Origin: Nectonema munidae
Lineage: Eukaryota > Nematomorpha > Nectonematoida > Nectonematidae
Direction: 5' to 3'
NCBI GenBank assembly: GCA_030549495.1
Contig: JAUIRK010001052.1
Coordinates: 1,240,001-1,304,000 of the forward strand
DNA length: 64,000 nt
The notes under the pieces were generated by a model that worked only from the letters and a program-made list of their open reading frames with translations, was not told where the DNA came from and did not search any database. Shown here piece after piece: positions 11,570 to 22,236 of this stretch (its first letter is position 1; every line of letters begins with the position of its first letter). Made by a program: the position numbers and the translations under genes.

Positions 11570-12817
11570 TTAGATCACCTGACTAGATGAACTGTACCCA
11601 ACATAAATAACACCAGCCAGGAAGTTAATGAGGCTTGAGAGAAGAAACACTGGAAACCATCTTCCAGAGGAGGCTGCAACAATTTCAGCAGTTAACGGCC
11701 CGCAAATAATGCCGGGAATAGTGGCGATTGTGTTAGATATAGCGAATGTGATACTCGCGTGATTGGGAGCTATTTCTGGGTGATTGCTAAGATGGCCGCA
11801 GGAATTGAAAGCACAAAGTGCCATTGATAAAGAGATGAAAATAACGGCTAGTGCTATGCTATTGACGGAAGCAAAGAAGAGAAGGAACAAGCCAGGACCA
11901 AATAAGCCGATTGTAGTCATTAAGCGTCTAACAGAGAGAACAGTCCATTTCTTATTCGCTATGAGGTTGTCTGCAAAGTGTCCGGCAAAAACGCCAAAAA
12001 TAGAATTAATAACATAGGGCATAGCAGTGAAACTCAAGCTTTCGTTGCTTGCATCAAGTTTTGATGTGAGGTAGGTTGGAAGCCAGCTCATGACGATGTA
12101 ATTGCACCAATTCATTGCAAAGTGTGCTATGTATACTGCCCAAAATGGCGAAAATTTAAAGTATATCGTCCAATGCACAGATGAACTGGAAACTTTGTCT
12201 GAAGAAAAGCCTGACATCAGAGCTTCATCTTGTGCATTTAAAGGAGCGTATAAGTGGGAAGAATAGCTGCTTGCTTCTTGAAAGTACATCAGCCAGAGTA
12301 AAACCCAAACAAAGCCAAGGATGCCAAGAAAAAAGAACGGATACTTCCAGTACAAGTGTGGACAAAATATGATAACAAGGGACTGTCCGATTGAGCCGAA
12401 CGCAACAAAATAGCCAAAAGCGCGTGATCTTTCATGCACCTGCAGGCAATGAGAAAAAATATGAAAAATGGAAGGAATGCCAAATCCCTCTCCAAATCCC
12501 AGCATGATTCGCGCTAAAAGCATCGCAACAAGGGAGAATGCGACGAACGGCGTCACAAAGATCGAAAGAGACCAAATTAGGACGGACAAGGCTAGGATCG
12601 GCTTTCCCCCAAACTTGCGCACCACACTTCCTCCAATTACCTGCGAGCTGATGTAGCCGAGAGAAAAGGCGCTGTGGATCCAGCCTTGCGTGCGCATCGA
12701 CCACGAAAACTCCTTGGACATGGCGATGATTGTGATGGGCAGGATTACGCGGTCAGCAGCATTCACGCAGTTCGCCAAAGAACAAAACGCTATCGACTTT
12801 GAGGATTTGGAAAACAT
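11570..12817 (-). CDS. Major facilitator anion transporter, SLC17/PHT4-like
   Basis: An uninterrupted 415-residue frame. The N-terminal region reads NAADRVILPITIIAMSKEFS, the signature first-helix segment of the SLC17 (SLC17A9/VNUT) and plant PHT4 anion:cation symporters. The MFS loop motif GGSVVRKFGGK lies at residues 62-72, RIMLGFGEGFGIP near 105-118, a hydrophilic middle loop at about 185-225, RRLMTTIGLFGPG near 295, and NHPEIAPNHASITFAISNT near 348-366, the family's conserved helix 10-11 block. About 12 hydrophobic segments and a length close to human SLC17A9 (436) argue for a whole gene. Members move phosphate, nucleotides or organic anions; substrate cannot be told. The start MFSKSSKS is the first Met and needs no upstream exon. 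It has no introns, and no retrocopy poly-A tract was seen. Confidence 0.88.
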   Translation of the reverse strand: MFSKSSKSIAFCSLANCVNAADRVILPITIIAMSKEFSWSMRTQGWIHSAFSLGYISSQVIGGSVVRKFGGKPILALSVLIWSLSIFVTPFVAFSLVAMLLARIMLGFGEGFGIPSIFHIFSHCLQVHERSRAFGYFVAFGSIGQSLVIIFCPHLYWKYPFFFLGILGFVWVLLWLMYFQEASSYSSHLYAPLNAQDEALMSGFSSDKVSSSSVHWTIYFKFSPFWAVYIAHFAMNWCNYIVMSWLPTYLTSKLDASNESLSFTAMPYVINSIFGVFAGHFADNLIANKKWTVLSVRRLMTTIGLFGPGLFLLFFASVNSIALAVIFISLSMALCAFNSCGHLSNHPEIAPNHASITFAISNTIATIPGIICGPLTAEIVAASSGRWFPVFLLSSLINFLAGVIYVGYSSSSQVI

Positions 12818-12899
12818 CTCACAGCATCAATTATCAAATCCTAAAATATTAAGATTGGCTAACTGCTCAACTTTTAATCTTAATAAATTTTAGAGCCAT

Positions 12900-14120
12900 A
12901 CTAAAAAAGTTTATATATTTTTTCAAAAATTAAGGGCGTTTCTCCTCCAAAGGTTTTTAATACATTTATCCGGAAAAGGTTTATAAATGATAATAGAGGT
13001 ATAACAGTGGGGAATCGTGATGTTTTACCATAGGCATGCAATTAACGGTACTTATTGGTCATCTACCCCCCCCCCCATTTTATTATGAAAAAGTTAAATA
13101 AAAAAATTACTTAAAAATTTCTATTATGAAGAGGATATACAAAGAAATTATTTAGATAGTGAGTTAGTCAATTAGTTAGAGTGTTTTCAGTTAGTTGATT
13201 AGTCAGTTAAATAGACATTTTAAAATAAGTGACCAATAAGTACCAAGATTTTGGTAATAAGTACTAATAATAATTTCTACTGCATATAAATTATAGTTTG
13301 TTGACTGTGCACTGATCATTTCACACCGTTATTAATTTTGGCGCGATACCTTGCTAAAAGCATGTCTTACTGATTATATTACACCCATGATACATATTTA
13401 TGCAAAAAAAGATAATATATAAGCATAACTGAACGCATCTACGTTTATGTTCTATAGCGTCACCACACCTCTAGTACGCATTTTTCATCGTGTACTATTT
13501 ATTAACAGTATTTAGAGACTGAATTTAAGTCAATCCTTATCATGCTTATAATTTTCGCATTTCTTAACCAATTTTAGCATGAATACACCAAAGTAAAGCT
13601 TATTTTATGGGCTTAGGTCACAGATGAAAAATTTATAGTATTAAATTAAAACTTATTTCCAAAATTATATAGTTTTAGCAAAAAACGTTGGTGACTTGAT
13701 AAAATTTAACATAAAAATTTTCTATCCCATGAAATCTTTCCGAAACCTTTTTATGGTTACTGAAGGGAGAGAAAAAATGTAATGAAAGGAAGATATTGAA
13801 CAACATTTTTGATCAAATATACTATTGTTTTTTAAGCAGTTGAAATTGCTAAATAAGTTCTAATTAACTAGCAAGTATGTCTTTTTAGGAATTGAAATTG
13901 ATAAATGTGGGGAAAAAGTGATAATAAGCAATTAAAGAATTTTTTCGATTCTTTGATTACATCATTTTATTTTGATTATTTGACAAATATATTATTTAAA
14001 ATGGTGCAAATTACAAAAATATAGGTAATAACTTCTGTAACATCGTCTCCCATAATGAGGTATATCAAATCTTACATCTAGCAAAATACGACCAGAAAGT
14101 TGAACATTGTCTCCCTAGTC
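12900..14120. other. Intergenic, nothing recognised
   Basis: AT-rich noncoding DNA with a run of Cs near 13067-13077 and a TTAGT-rich simple stretch near 13160-13205. Confidence 0.6.
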
Positions 14121-14125
14121 ATTTG

Positions 14126-14222
14126 TATATGGAATAGAAACCATGGTAGTATACAGGTTGGAGATGGCAATCAAGTTGTCTATCAGCGTTCAACCGTACA
14201 GGTTATGAGAATATTTTCATAG
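14126..14222 (+). repeat. 95-bp dispersed direct repeat, copy 1
   Basis: Begins TATGGAATAGAAACCATGG and ends ACAGGTTATGAGAATATTTT. It is about 88% identical to 14856-14950, 730 bp downstream in the same orientation. No tRNA boxes, no coding and no terminal CA/TG are visible. Identity unknown. Confidence 0.75.
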
Positions 14223-14855
14223 TTTGATACGCTGATTCTAAATAAGTAATTTGTTTGAAATGAATCGAATGACTTCTATATTTTTTTGAGGTCAAAACTG
14301 GAATTTTGCCATTTTATTCAGAGGCAAAAAGACTATTTTTAAAAATTCAAATTTAAAATATTTATACATTTTCGTAATCAGTATAAAATTACCTTTAAAA
14401 TGATCAATTAAAATTGAAAATTGGAAAAGTTTAATTTTTTTCAAAAGTTTTCTAGGGAAAATTGTGCATATTGTTCATGGGCTTATAAAAGTTTTTTTGA
14501 AATCTTTTCAAAAACAAAACGACATGCAAAATGCGGGTAAACGTATAAGGTAGGCATCGTTTAAAATGTTTTTAAAAAATTTCTCACATAAAGTTTTCTT
14601 TCAAAATTAAAATTCGTAAATTTTAACGCAAATTTTTTAAAAATTGTTAAAATCAAAAAAATATATCAAAAGTAAATATTTTTCAAAATTTTAAAATAAA
14701 ATGGAAGCGATTTTGATTATAAGTGTACTTTAATCCTATGAGCAAATTTTAACAAATTATTTTAACATTTCGTAGAAGAAAAAAATTACCAATATCACAT
14801 GAAAATTCTAACGAAATAAGGTAGATTAACATTTTATACCCTCTAAAAATCTTTC

Positions 14856-14950
14856 TATGGAATAGAAAGCATCGTAGTATACTGGTTGGAGATGACAATC
14901 AAGTTGTCTACCCGCGTTAAACCATACAGGTTATGAGAATATTTCATTAC
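14856..14950 (+). repeat. 95-bp dispersed direct repeat, copy 2
   Basis: Second copy of the unit at 14126-14222, sharing TGGTTGGAGATG, CAATCAAGTTGTCTA and ACAGGTTATGAGAATATT blocks. The intervening 630 bp is AT-rich and carries no coding resembling an integrase or capsid, so an LTR pair is not supported. Confidence 0.75.
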
Positions 14951-15029
14951 CTAATAGAGAAGAGTTTCCTAATACTTCATACAGAAAAAATATTTCTTCA
15001 TTTGTGTGTACGCGCGCGTGTGAGAACCC

Positions 15030-15720
15030 AAAATTAAAATTATTTTATAAAAATCTACAAATAAATTTAGGTTATTGTAGGAGAGTGGTTTATAATGAAA
15101 AAAAGAATATAAATTTGAGAAAAATCACATCTTTTCATCTTTTCTCTTCTCATTTTTTCTTCAGTGAACACATTAATAAGCGAAATCCAAAATCCTTCTT
15201 TTTGGAGGATTCAAAGTGTAAATTAAACATTATTTTTTACCAAAAATTTAATAACTAAATAACTTTTTTTAGTTAAAATTATTTTTAATCGTATACCTTA
15301 TGAACTGACTTGAAAGTATTTGCTTTGCACTTAAAATTTCAGCGAATAATTCAAAAGTTATAAGCAATATAAAAACGAAGGTTAATTTATAAAAAAAAAC
15401 CGAAAACTAAAATTATTTTATAAAAATCTACAAATGAATTTAGGTTCTGATAATAGAGGGGTCTTATAATTGTGTTGGAAATTGTTACAGATAAAAGGTG
15501 AAAATTTCAAAATGTAACAAGCGTTAAAGTTCAAAATTACCAAATATAAAAAATATGCACCCCTCATCTGCTAAATACGAAAAAAACTTAAAAATACAAA
15601 ATTATAAAAAAAATTTAATTTTATTTGTAATTATGTAATAAGCCCATGGAATATGCATCAATTTGACATGTTGCACGGTCAAATAATTCAAAAGTTATAA
15701 ACAATATAAAAACTTATCTA
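15030..15720 (+). repeat. Imperfect tandem duplication, about 350-bp unit
   Basis: A block containing AAAATTATTTTATAAAAATC and ACAAATRAATTTAGGTT occurs at about 15045-15075 and again at 15410-15440. A second block, AATTCAAAAGTTATAARCAA, occurs at about 15350 and 15688. The two spacings (about 365 and 340 bp) fit two diverged tandem copies. No gene is visible in either. Confidence 0.6.
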
Positions 15721-15984
15721 AACATGTTGAAAACTTGCATTACATAGGTTTACTAAATTGATAATACTATAACCCGCAAAAAGGTGTAGTAAAATACATG
15801 CATTGAATTGCGATATCTACTTGCGTTAACATAAAACATAGCCTGTCAAAAAATAAATAAACAGGCTGCTTTATGATACACACATGTTCACATATATAAG
15901 TCGAACTATAATAATGAACTATTATATGTTATTTGAAAATGGCATGTGGTGCAACTTTTCAATTTTAATTATGATGTGAATTAA

Positions 15985-16050
15985 CATTGGTGTGTGATTT
16001 CTTTATCGGACATTGTCGGTATAAATATAACAAATGCGCTTCGTTAAAAG
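15985..16050 (+). repeat. Direct repeat flanking about 350 bp, copy 1
   Basis: GGTATAAATATAACAAATGC and CTTCGTTAAAA recur at 16426-16458, about 408 bp downstream, with weaker similarity extending upstream through TGATTT. Between them lies a self-complementary TACTTTGCAAAGTA (about 16113-16126). It may be the ends of an unrecognised short element; no coding. Confidence 0.55.
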
Positions 16051-16400
16051 TAAAATCGTATTTCTCAACTACTTGCAATGTATTGTGCAAAGTATTTATG
16101 CAATGCAAGAATACTTTGCAAAGTATTCTGAAAGCCCATAAAAAATGTTTAATTTGGTATATCGCATGATACATTTGGTTGAGAAATGCGACAGTTATAA
16201 GCGTTTTCATATTTGACTAAACTTTCAGCTAAGAACACTGCAAATAAACTAAGCGTACCACACATGCCTGCTCAAAGATGTGGTGAAGCGTATTCGAGAT
16301 AAGAAATCACTGCGTTCACAAACGCGTAATGCAACATGTGTTAATCTTTTTTCTCATTGTTATGCGCTAGAATCAATAACAAACGTGATAGCAGTAGAAT

Positions 16401-16460
16401 TTGATTTATTCTTTGCACAGCTATTGGTATAAATATAACGAATGCCCTTCGTTAAAAATC
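16401..16460 (+). repeat. Direct repeat, copy 2
   Basis: Partner of 15985-16050, sharing GGTATAAATATAACGAATGC and the TTCGTTAAAA block. Same orientation. No target duplication could be identified. Confidence 0.55.
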
Positions 16461-17002
16461 CAAAAAATGGTATCTAAACTGAATAAAATTGTTTCGAAAA
16501 AGTAGGCTACGATTAATCAATACAAATTTTAGATTCGATCGATATTTTTTACCTAAAAATAATTTAAAATTTATTAGAAAAACATTATACTGACCCCTAA
16601 AAAGTAAAAAATTTATATTTATTTTCGACAGTTTTCTTTAACTATGACATTTTAAAATAGAAAAAACTATATTCTACCTTTGTTATATGAAATATTGAAA
16701 AAAAGTATATAAACTGAACACGTTAATTATTATTGGTATTTTTTGGAACTAGATAAAAGTTGACTGACCTCACACAAAAGGAGATTACAAAGAACATAGC
16801 TTTCCAATGATAACCATTTTCAATAAAAAATTTTGTTTAAATCTTCACATTATGCTCTTCTTTAAAAGTGGTCACTTTTTTTTACTAAAATTTAGACCAA
16901 ATTTTTCGAAGTAACGTCCAGTTATCAAGAAACTTAAAAAGATTTTGCAAAAAATAAATTATTCTAGCGTATATAGCAAACGATAAGCTTTCAAATGATA
17001 TA

Positions 17003-19018
17003 CAGTGATGCTTTCCTAATCTGACACTTTTTTTGTAAATAATAAGGTCCATGACTATTTTTGTATTTCTTAATTTATTAATCCGCCAAATTTTGATTCC
17101 GACTACGACATATTTTTTTAATTCCATGTATATAGGACTAACCTATATAGATTATTTTTTATTCAGACTTATGAAAATTTTTTAGATTTAATATTATTTA
17201 AATTATTAATATTTTTAGAATTAATTTTAGTCGATAATTTTATTATAGATTCTATTATTATACTAATTACAAAACATAAAATTACAAAAAATATTTAAGA
17301 TTTGTATTAAAATAATTTTTAGTTTGCAAAATTTTCTAAATTTTATAATCGTATAGACTTTTTAAATTTTAAAGTGTTTCTTAACATGTCTAAACGCTCT
17401 CGAACACAAATTAATATAATTATTAAAAAAGAAGTTTGTGAGTTTAAGCGAAAATACACAAAGGCAAGTCAGAAAGAAATTTCTAATCACATACAAACTC
17501 TTTTTGGAATTTCAATCGAAAGAAATACAATTTCAGACATAATAAAAATATCTGAATTTTGGTGTAATTTGTCAAAAAATGAACAAGTTTTTAAACTAAA
17601 TAAAAGTGAACATGAATTAAAACTAGAATCTGCTTTATACATGTGGTTTAAGGATTAGTATGTTTTTTAATTTAAGAATTTTAGATCAATATTTTATACT
17701 TTAAACTTTTCAGGCTCCAATCTTGGTAATGTTGAGAAATGCAAACTTGATTTTTTGAATTCATTAAAAAATTTTAAACTCAAAGATATTTATAATCTAG
17801 ACGAAACAGCTCTTTTTTATAAACTAAAGCCAAATAGTACTTTAGCTACATCCATTGTCAAGGGAACCAAAAAATCAAAAGATAGAATAACGCTTGCTTT
17901 TTGCTGTAATGCAACAGGATGTGATAAACTGAAACCAATTTTAATCTCCAAAGCTAGAAAACCACGTTGTTTTTTAAGGTAATGTTTTTGAATATTTTTT
18001 TTATAATTACGTTTCAGATATTTTTTTAGGTTATGATCCTGAAAGATATGTCAACTATTTTTTACAATTCAAAAGCTTGGATGCTTTCCAATATTTTTAA
18101 AGACTTCTTAATAGGTTTTAATCAACGAATGCGGCTCGAAAATCGAAACGTTGTTTTGCTAGTAGATTGCGCTGCTTGCCATCCTAAGCTTGAATTGTCA
18201 AACGTAGAACTAAAGTTTTTGCTGCCTAATACTACAGCTTATACTCAACCTCTTGATGCAGGCATTATATGCAGATTTAAAGTATTTTATCGTAAGCAAA
18301 TTGTTAAACATTTTTTGCGTCAAATCGAGAATGAAATGCCACAAAGTTTGAACATAAGACAAGCAATAAATTTTATATTTATAGCATGGAATAATGTTTC
18401 AGCTCAGACTATTGAAAATTGTTTTCGTCATGTGGGAATTTTTTCAAATAGATCCGATGTAGAAGTGAACAAAGAATATTCGCCTGATCCAAAAGAAAGA
18501 GAAACGGTAGAAGATTTAGAAACTTTAATACAACAGTTGCCAGGATCTATTATGATAAGTAAAAATTATATAGAGGCTGAAAATGAAGGTGAAACAACAG
18601 GAAATTTAACAGATGAAGAAATCGTTAAAACTGTTGCTCCAGCCGAAGAAAGAAACGGTGGTAGTTCTTTTAGTATTCGAAATGATGAATCAAACTCTGA
18701 TAAAGAGCCTCCGACATACATTAAAGAAATGCGGTCTTATTTAAGTGTAGCAATAAAATTTTGTGAAGAAAATGAAGATTTCTCCCAATTTTTAGACGCT
18801 TTATCTTTAATTTTAAATCAAGTGAATAAAAAAACTGAAAAAAGAATGAAACAAGTTAGTATAGAGAAGTTTTTAGTATAAATTTCAATAAAATTTTCAA
18901 TTGTTTAAAAATTTATTTTTGTTTTGAAAATTGAATGTAAAATTTTTTAATCCGACATTCCTTAATCCGACCTCACAAACGCTGTAACCATAGAAGTCGG
19001 ATTAACCAATCATCATTG
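17003..19018 (+). mobile_element. pogo-like DNA transposon, near full length (family 2)
   Basis: Ends CAGTGATGCTTTCCTAATC and, on the complementary right end, CAATGATGATTGGTTAATCC form terminal inverted repeats. TA dinucleotides flank both sides (17001-17002, 19019-19020). Subterminal copies of TAATCCGAC recur at the right end. The interior carries N-terminal, first-Asp and DDE parts of a pogo transposase in order. A shortened copy of the same family lies at 57696-58803 on the other strand. Confidence 0.88.
17384..18881 (+). pseudogene. pogo-like transposase, three blocks
   Basis: Block one (17384-17658) begins MSKRSRTQINIIIKKEVCEF and holds a helix-turn-helix of the CENP-B/Psq kind (QKEISNHIQTLFGISIERNT). 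Block two (17755-17982) has YNLDETALFYKLKPNSTLAT, the first catalytic Asp, and ITLAFCCNATG. Block three (18033-18881) has YNSKAWMLSNIFKDFL, VVLLVDCAACHP (second Asp; usual DNA is DC here) and LPNTTAYTQPLDAGIICRFK (third Asp). It ends MKQVSIEKFLV, a near-canonical PCNA-interacting peptide. Gaps between blocks contain GT...TTTCAG sequences that could be small introns, but the splice phases do not restore the frame, so simple decay is equally possible. Confidence 0.85.
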
Positions 19019-19031
19019 TATATACATATGT

Positions 19032-20435
19032 CAGACCTCAAAAATCCGCCCCCCGTTTTTCCGTCACCCTCGACATCCGTCATCTTTTTTGGAGGACGGA
19101 AATTTTCTGTTTCATTTAACTATGAATATCCGTCTGTCGCAACATCCGCCTTCGTCATTGAGTTTTAGTGACAAATGAACAACTCTAATATAAATTTTTT
19201 CTCGATAATCCGTCACTATCTGCAATGGTAATGATAAAACCAACTCTACAGATAATCAAGTTTGTCTCATCTCTCAAAATCTGTGAACATAGGCACACAG
19301 TTTTTGATTTTTTTGATGATGAGGACAAAAATATCGCATATGCAATATAACTGCGCATATGTTCTTTTTGATAGAAAAAGCAAAAATTTTTTGAGTCATG
19401 ATTCACCAGTCATAATCTCTTTGACACCTGTCTTGTATTAATCATTTTGTTGTTGATCTAAAACTCTTGAAAGATACTCTTGATATAAATTTCAACATCT
19501 GCACCCTGCAAGTAATCAATAAGTTTATTGCTATTTTTCAACATTTAAACTTGTTTTTAATTACAAATTAACTACGGATTTTAAATCTCCTAAAGACGAT
19601 AACTATTTCAAAATTTTTTCTAACTAAAATCACTATTAGATAAAGTCTGAGTTTGCTGGTGGCACACTTCCATTTTACCTTCTTTATACGAAGACTTACA
19701 AAACATTGAAAGCACTCAGTCAACGCAGGTAATATTACGAGACCTTCAAAGTAATAAAGATCTTTTGGCTGAAAAGCGCCAAAATTCTTCTTGCGAATAT
19801 ATTTCTGCTTGCGAGTTTGTTGAAATTGATCATGATACAGAAGTTGCTCCTTCACTCAATGACGTAGAGATTATTGAAATTGTGAAAGATTGTGAGACCT
19901 CTCTTAATTCTTCTAGTGAAGATCCTCATGAGGAAGAGAAAATTAGCTTTTCAGAAGCAAAAAAGTCGCTTGCAACTTTAATAAATTTCATGGAGCAAAA
20001 TCCTGATTTCGGAAAAGATCATCTTGATTTGCTCTGGAATATGAAGGTGCATTGGAAGCAAGAAAAGTTAAAGAAGCTAAGCAAACAACTTTACATACTT
20101 TTTTCACAAAAAATAAAATTTAGTAAATCAATTTGTATTGTATCTTCTTTTTCGAACGTTTTGTTTACTGAATTCTGCACGATAAGTTGAGTTAAAGAGA
20201 CTATAGCTTAGAAAGTTTTTGAAAGTTCAATTTTTGATAGTTATTTAATGAAAAAAAATAAGTAATCTTTTTATTTAAAATCTAAATCATAATTCAGTTT
20301 TTTTTTATGTTCCAATTCAGTACAGAATAGTTCTAAGAAAATTGAATAGGTCTTTCATTACACTTCAAAGTTCCGTCAGCCTCGATTATCCGCCTTATTT
20401 AGCAGAAACGAACGTGGACGGAACAACGAGGTCTG
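19032..20435 (+). mobile_element. pogo-like DNA transposon, deleted (family 3)
   Basis: Left end CAGACCTCAAAAATCCGCC and right end (complement) CAGACCTCGTTGTTCCGTC share the terminal eight bases, and both ends carry CCGTC and CCGCC subterminal motifs. The interior keeps only the acidic C-terminal part of a pogo-type transposase. It begins 13 bp after the end of the family 2 element at 19018. Flanking dinucleotides are no longer an obvious TA pair. Confidence 0.7.
19720..20120 (+). pseudogene. pogo-type transposase C-terminal fragment
   Basis: The frame from about 19765 reads AEKRQNSSCEYISACEFVEI, then NDVEIIEIVKDCETSLNSSS, SEAKKSLATLINFMEQNPDF and WNMKVHWKQEKLKKL. The layout (acidic linker, then a helix with NFMEQNPDF) parallels the C-termini of the family 1 and 2 transposases. 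One base out of frame, 20082-20105 encode QTTLHTFF followed by TKNKI and a stop, a canonical PCNA-interacting peptide, so one frameshift lies just before it. The DDE core is missing. Confidence 0.7.
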
Positions 20436-20739
20436 ATCATGAAAAAGAAATATTGAAAAACAGTAAATTTTTTTCTTCAAAACAAATAAGTAAAAATTTG
20501 AAAAAAAATTTGTCATCTTAATATTAGTATATTATTACATATTACATATTACATAAACATTTCAACTAATCATATTGTTTTCATGAAATAAAACTGCAAT
20601 TTCAAAGTTAAGTGTTTTGAACTCTTGTGTAGAATTTTTGGAATGGTACTTTCAATAGGTATGTAAAATGTTTTTTGAAATTTTTAATTTTAAGTGTTTT
20701 TTTTAGTATTTTACGATTTTTATATTTAAATATATAATA

Positions 20740-20827
20740 AGGTCTGGCAAGTTATCTCCCCGGAGATCTTGCCAGACCTCTGATAATAAGGTCTGGCTAG
20801 TTGTCTCTCAGAAGTCTTGCCAGACCT
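20740..20827. repeat. Two tandem hairpin units (49-bp period)
   Basis: Unit one (20740-20779) has perfect 12-bp arms AGGTCTGGCAAG and CTTGCCAGACCT with an inner ATCTCC/GGAGAT stem. Unit two (20789-20827) is the same with a few changes. Both are followed by CTGATA. The 49-bp repetition of a strong palindrome suggests a miniature foldback element inserted or amplified in tandem, or a structured RNA. Confidence 0.75.
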
Positions 20828-20829
20828 CT

Positions 20830-22080
20830 GATACATGCATGAATACATTGATTACATAGAGAATAGAATCATTCCAAATATATAATTGTTATAAAATAAT
20901 ATAATTAAAGTTTTCTGAAAATATATTTTCAAAATGATTGATCGTAATGCAGTATTAACTTCGACAATGAATAGAATTTTCAAGTCACAGAATTTTCCTA
21001 GAATGTTCGCCAATCATGCACGCCAAATCTGTTTCGCGAGTGCGAATTCTGTATTCGCAATTACGAAGTATACCTGTACAAAACTCATTCTAACTGAAAA
21101 AGCAAATAAAATCAATTTGATTGAGTCAACTTTACCAAAACAAATATAAAAAGATACCTTTTTGAAAAGCACGTTGATAATAAACATTCTTGCTTCAAAG
21201 TCTACAGTAAATCCCATGGTTAATATCAAATCCAAAGCATAATTCTTTTCACGCTACATTTGTAATCTTTCAATTTTTAACCGTTAACAATAAACGCGGT
21301 GTTTTGATTCATTGCAAGATATAGTTCATGATTCACTTCTGTAAATCATTCATTTGCTGATATATTCAATATAAGTACAGTAAATGTCTACGATGTAAAA
21401 CTTTCATCTATACAGATTTCATTTATTTTTTCAAAAATAAAGGTTACCATCAGATCCAACACACATAAAATATACAATACTTTTTCAAACAATAAAAAAG
21501 TTACTCATTTCTTGAAATCTCGATAGTCAAAATTCGTTCCGCCTACTGCTAAAAAATTGAATAACCATATCTGAAAAAGTGACCATATACTTTTAAAAAA
21601 ATAGTAAACGAAGGAATTTAAATAAAAAAATAAAGAATTGTTTTTCAGATCACGAAATTTCTTGGGAACATGATATAGTGGCTAATTTTCATCTATCACC
21701 TGAAGCGATAAGGCATCAGAGCACTAGTAAGCTTCATAGTAGGTTTGCATCAAATAGTGATTTTTCAAGTCAAATAAAAATAAATACTATAATAAATATC
21801 ATCTATAATAAATGCTTCTAAAAAGGTCAGCCATTAGTAACCGTTGTGGCATATGGTACGTTACGTTTCTAAAATACGCTAAGTACGATAGCTTTTTTGT
21901 ATAAAAAAACCCATTGAAATTACGTACGAAAAAAACTAAATTAAGATAAATATTAAAGTTCGGTACGATTTCGATCTTATTGGCTTTTCCTATCAAACCT
22001 TCGAGATGTAAATAAAGATATAAAGTTGAAGATCGTTACTTGAGTGATAACGTATTCCAGTGGATAAGATTCTATGATTT
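20830..22080. other. Intergenic, nothing recognised
   Basis: AT-rich, no supported gene. Overlapping short frames near 20934-21235 on both strands lack motifs. Confidence 0.6.
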
Positions 22081-22087
22081 ATTTATT

Positions 22088-22236
22088 AAAAGGTAAAGGT
22101 ACCGTGGGTGTGTTTTCATTGACAAGACACGGACGTACCGCTTATGTCAAACTATGAACAAATTGGTATTGATGAGGAATCGAACCCGGAGGCTTCTGTG
22201 TTGAGTCCATCATCTCAACCAACATGCCATGCCACC
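22088..22236 (-). repeat. tRNA-derived SINE, family A, copy 2
   Basis: Near-identical to the copy at 842-990 in the same orientation, with B box GGTTCGATTCC, head GGTGGCATGGCATGTTGG and tail GGTACCTTTACCTTTT. Full length. High similarity between copies 21 kb apart suggests recent mobility of the family. Confidence 0.85.

Noticed and set aside
14126-14950. LTR pair of a small retroelement
   Set aside because: Only 95 bp, no primer site, no TG/CA ends and no retroelement coding between them.
17659-18032. Two spliceosomal introns in the pogo family 2 transposase
   Set aside because: GT and AG candidates exist in both gaps, but joining them does not keep the frame, so decay explains the gaps as well.
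21014-21235. Overlapping ORFs on both strands as genes
   Set aside because: Low-information frames without domains in AT-rich DNA.
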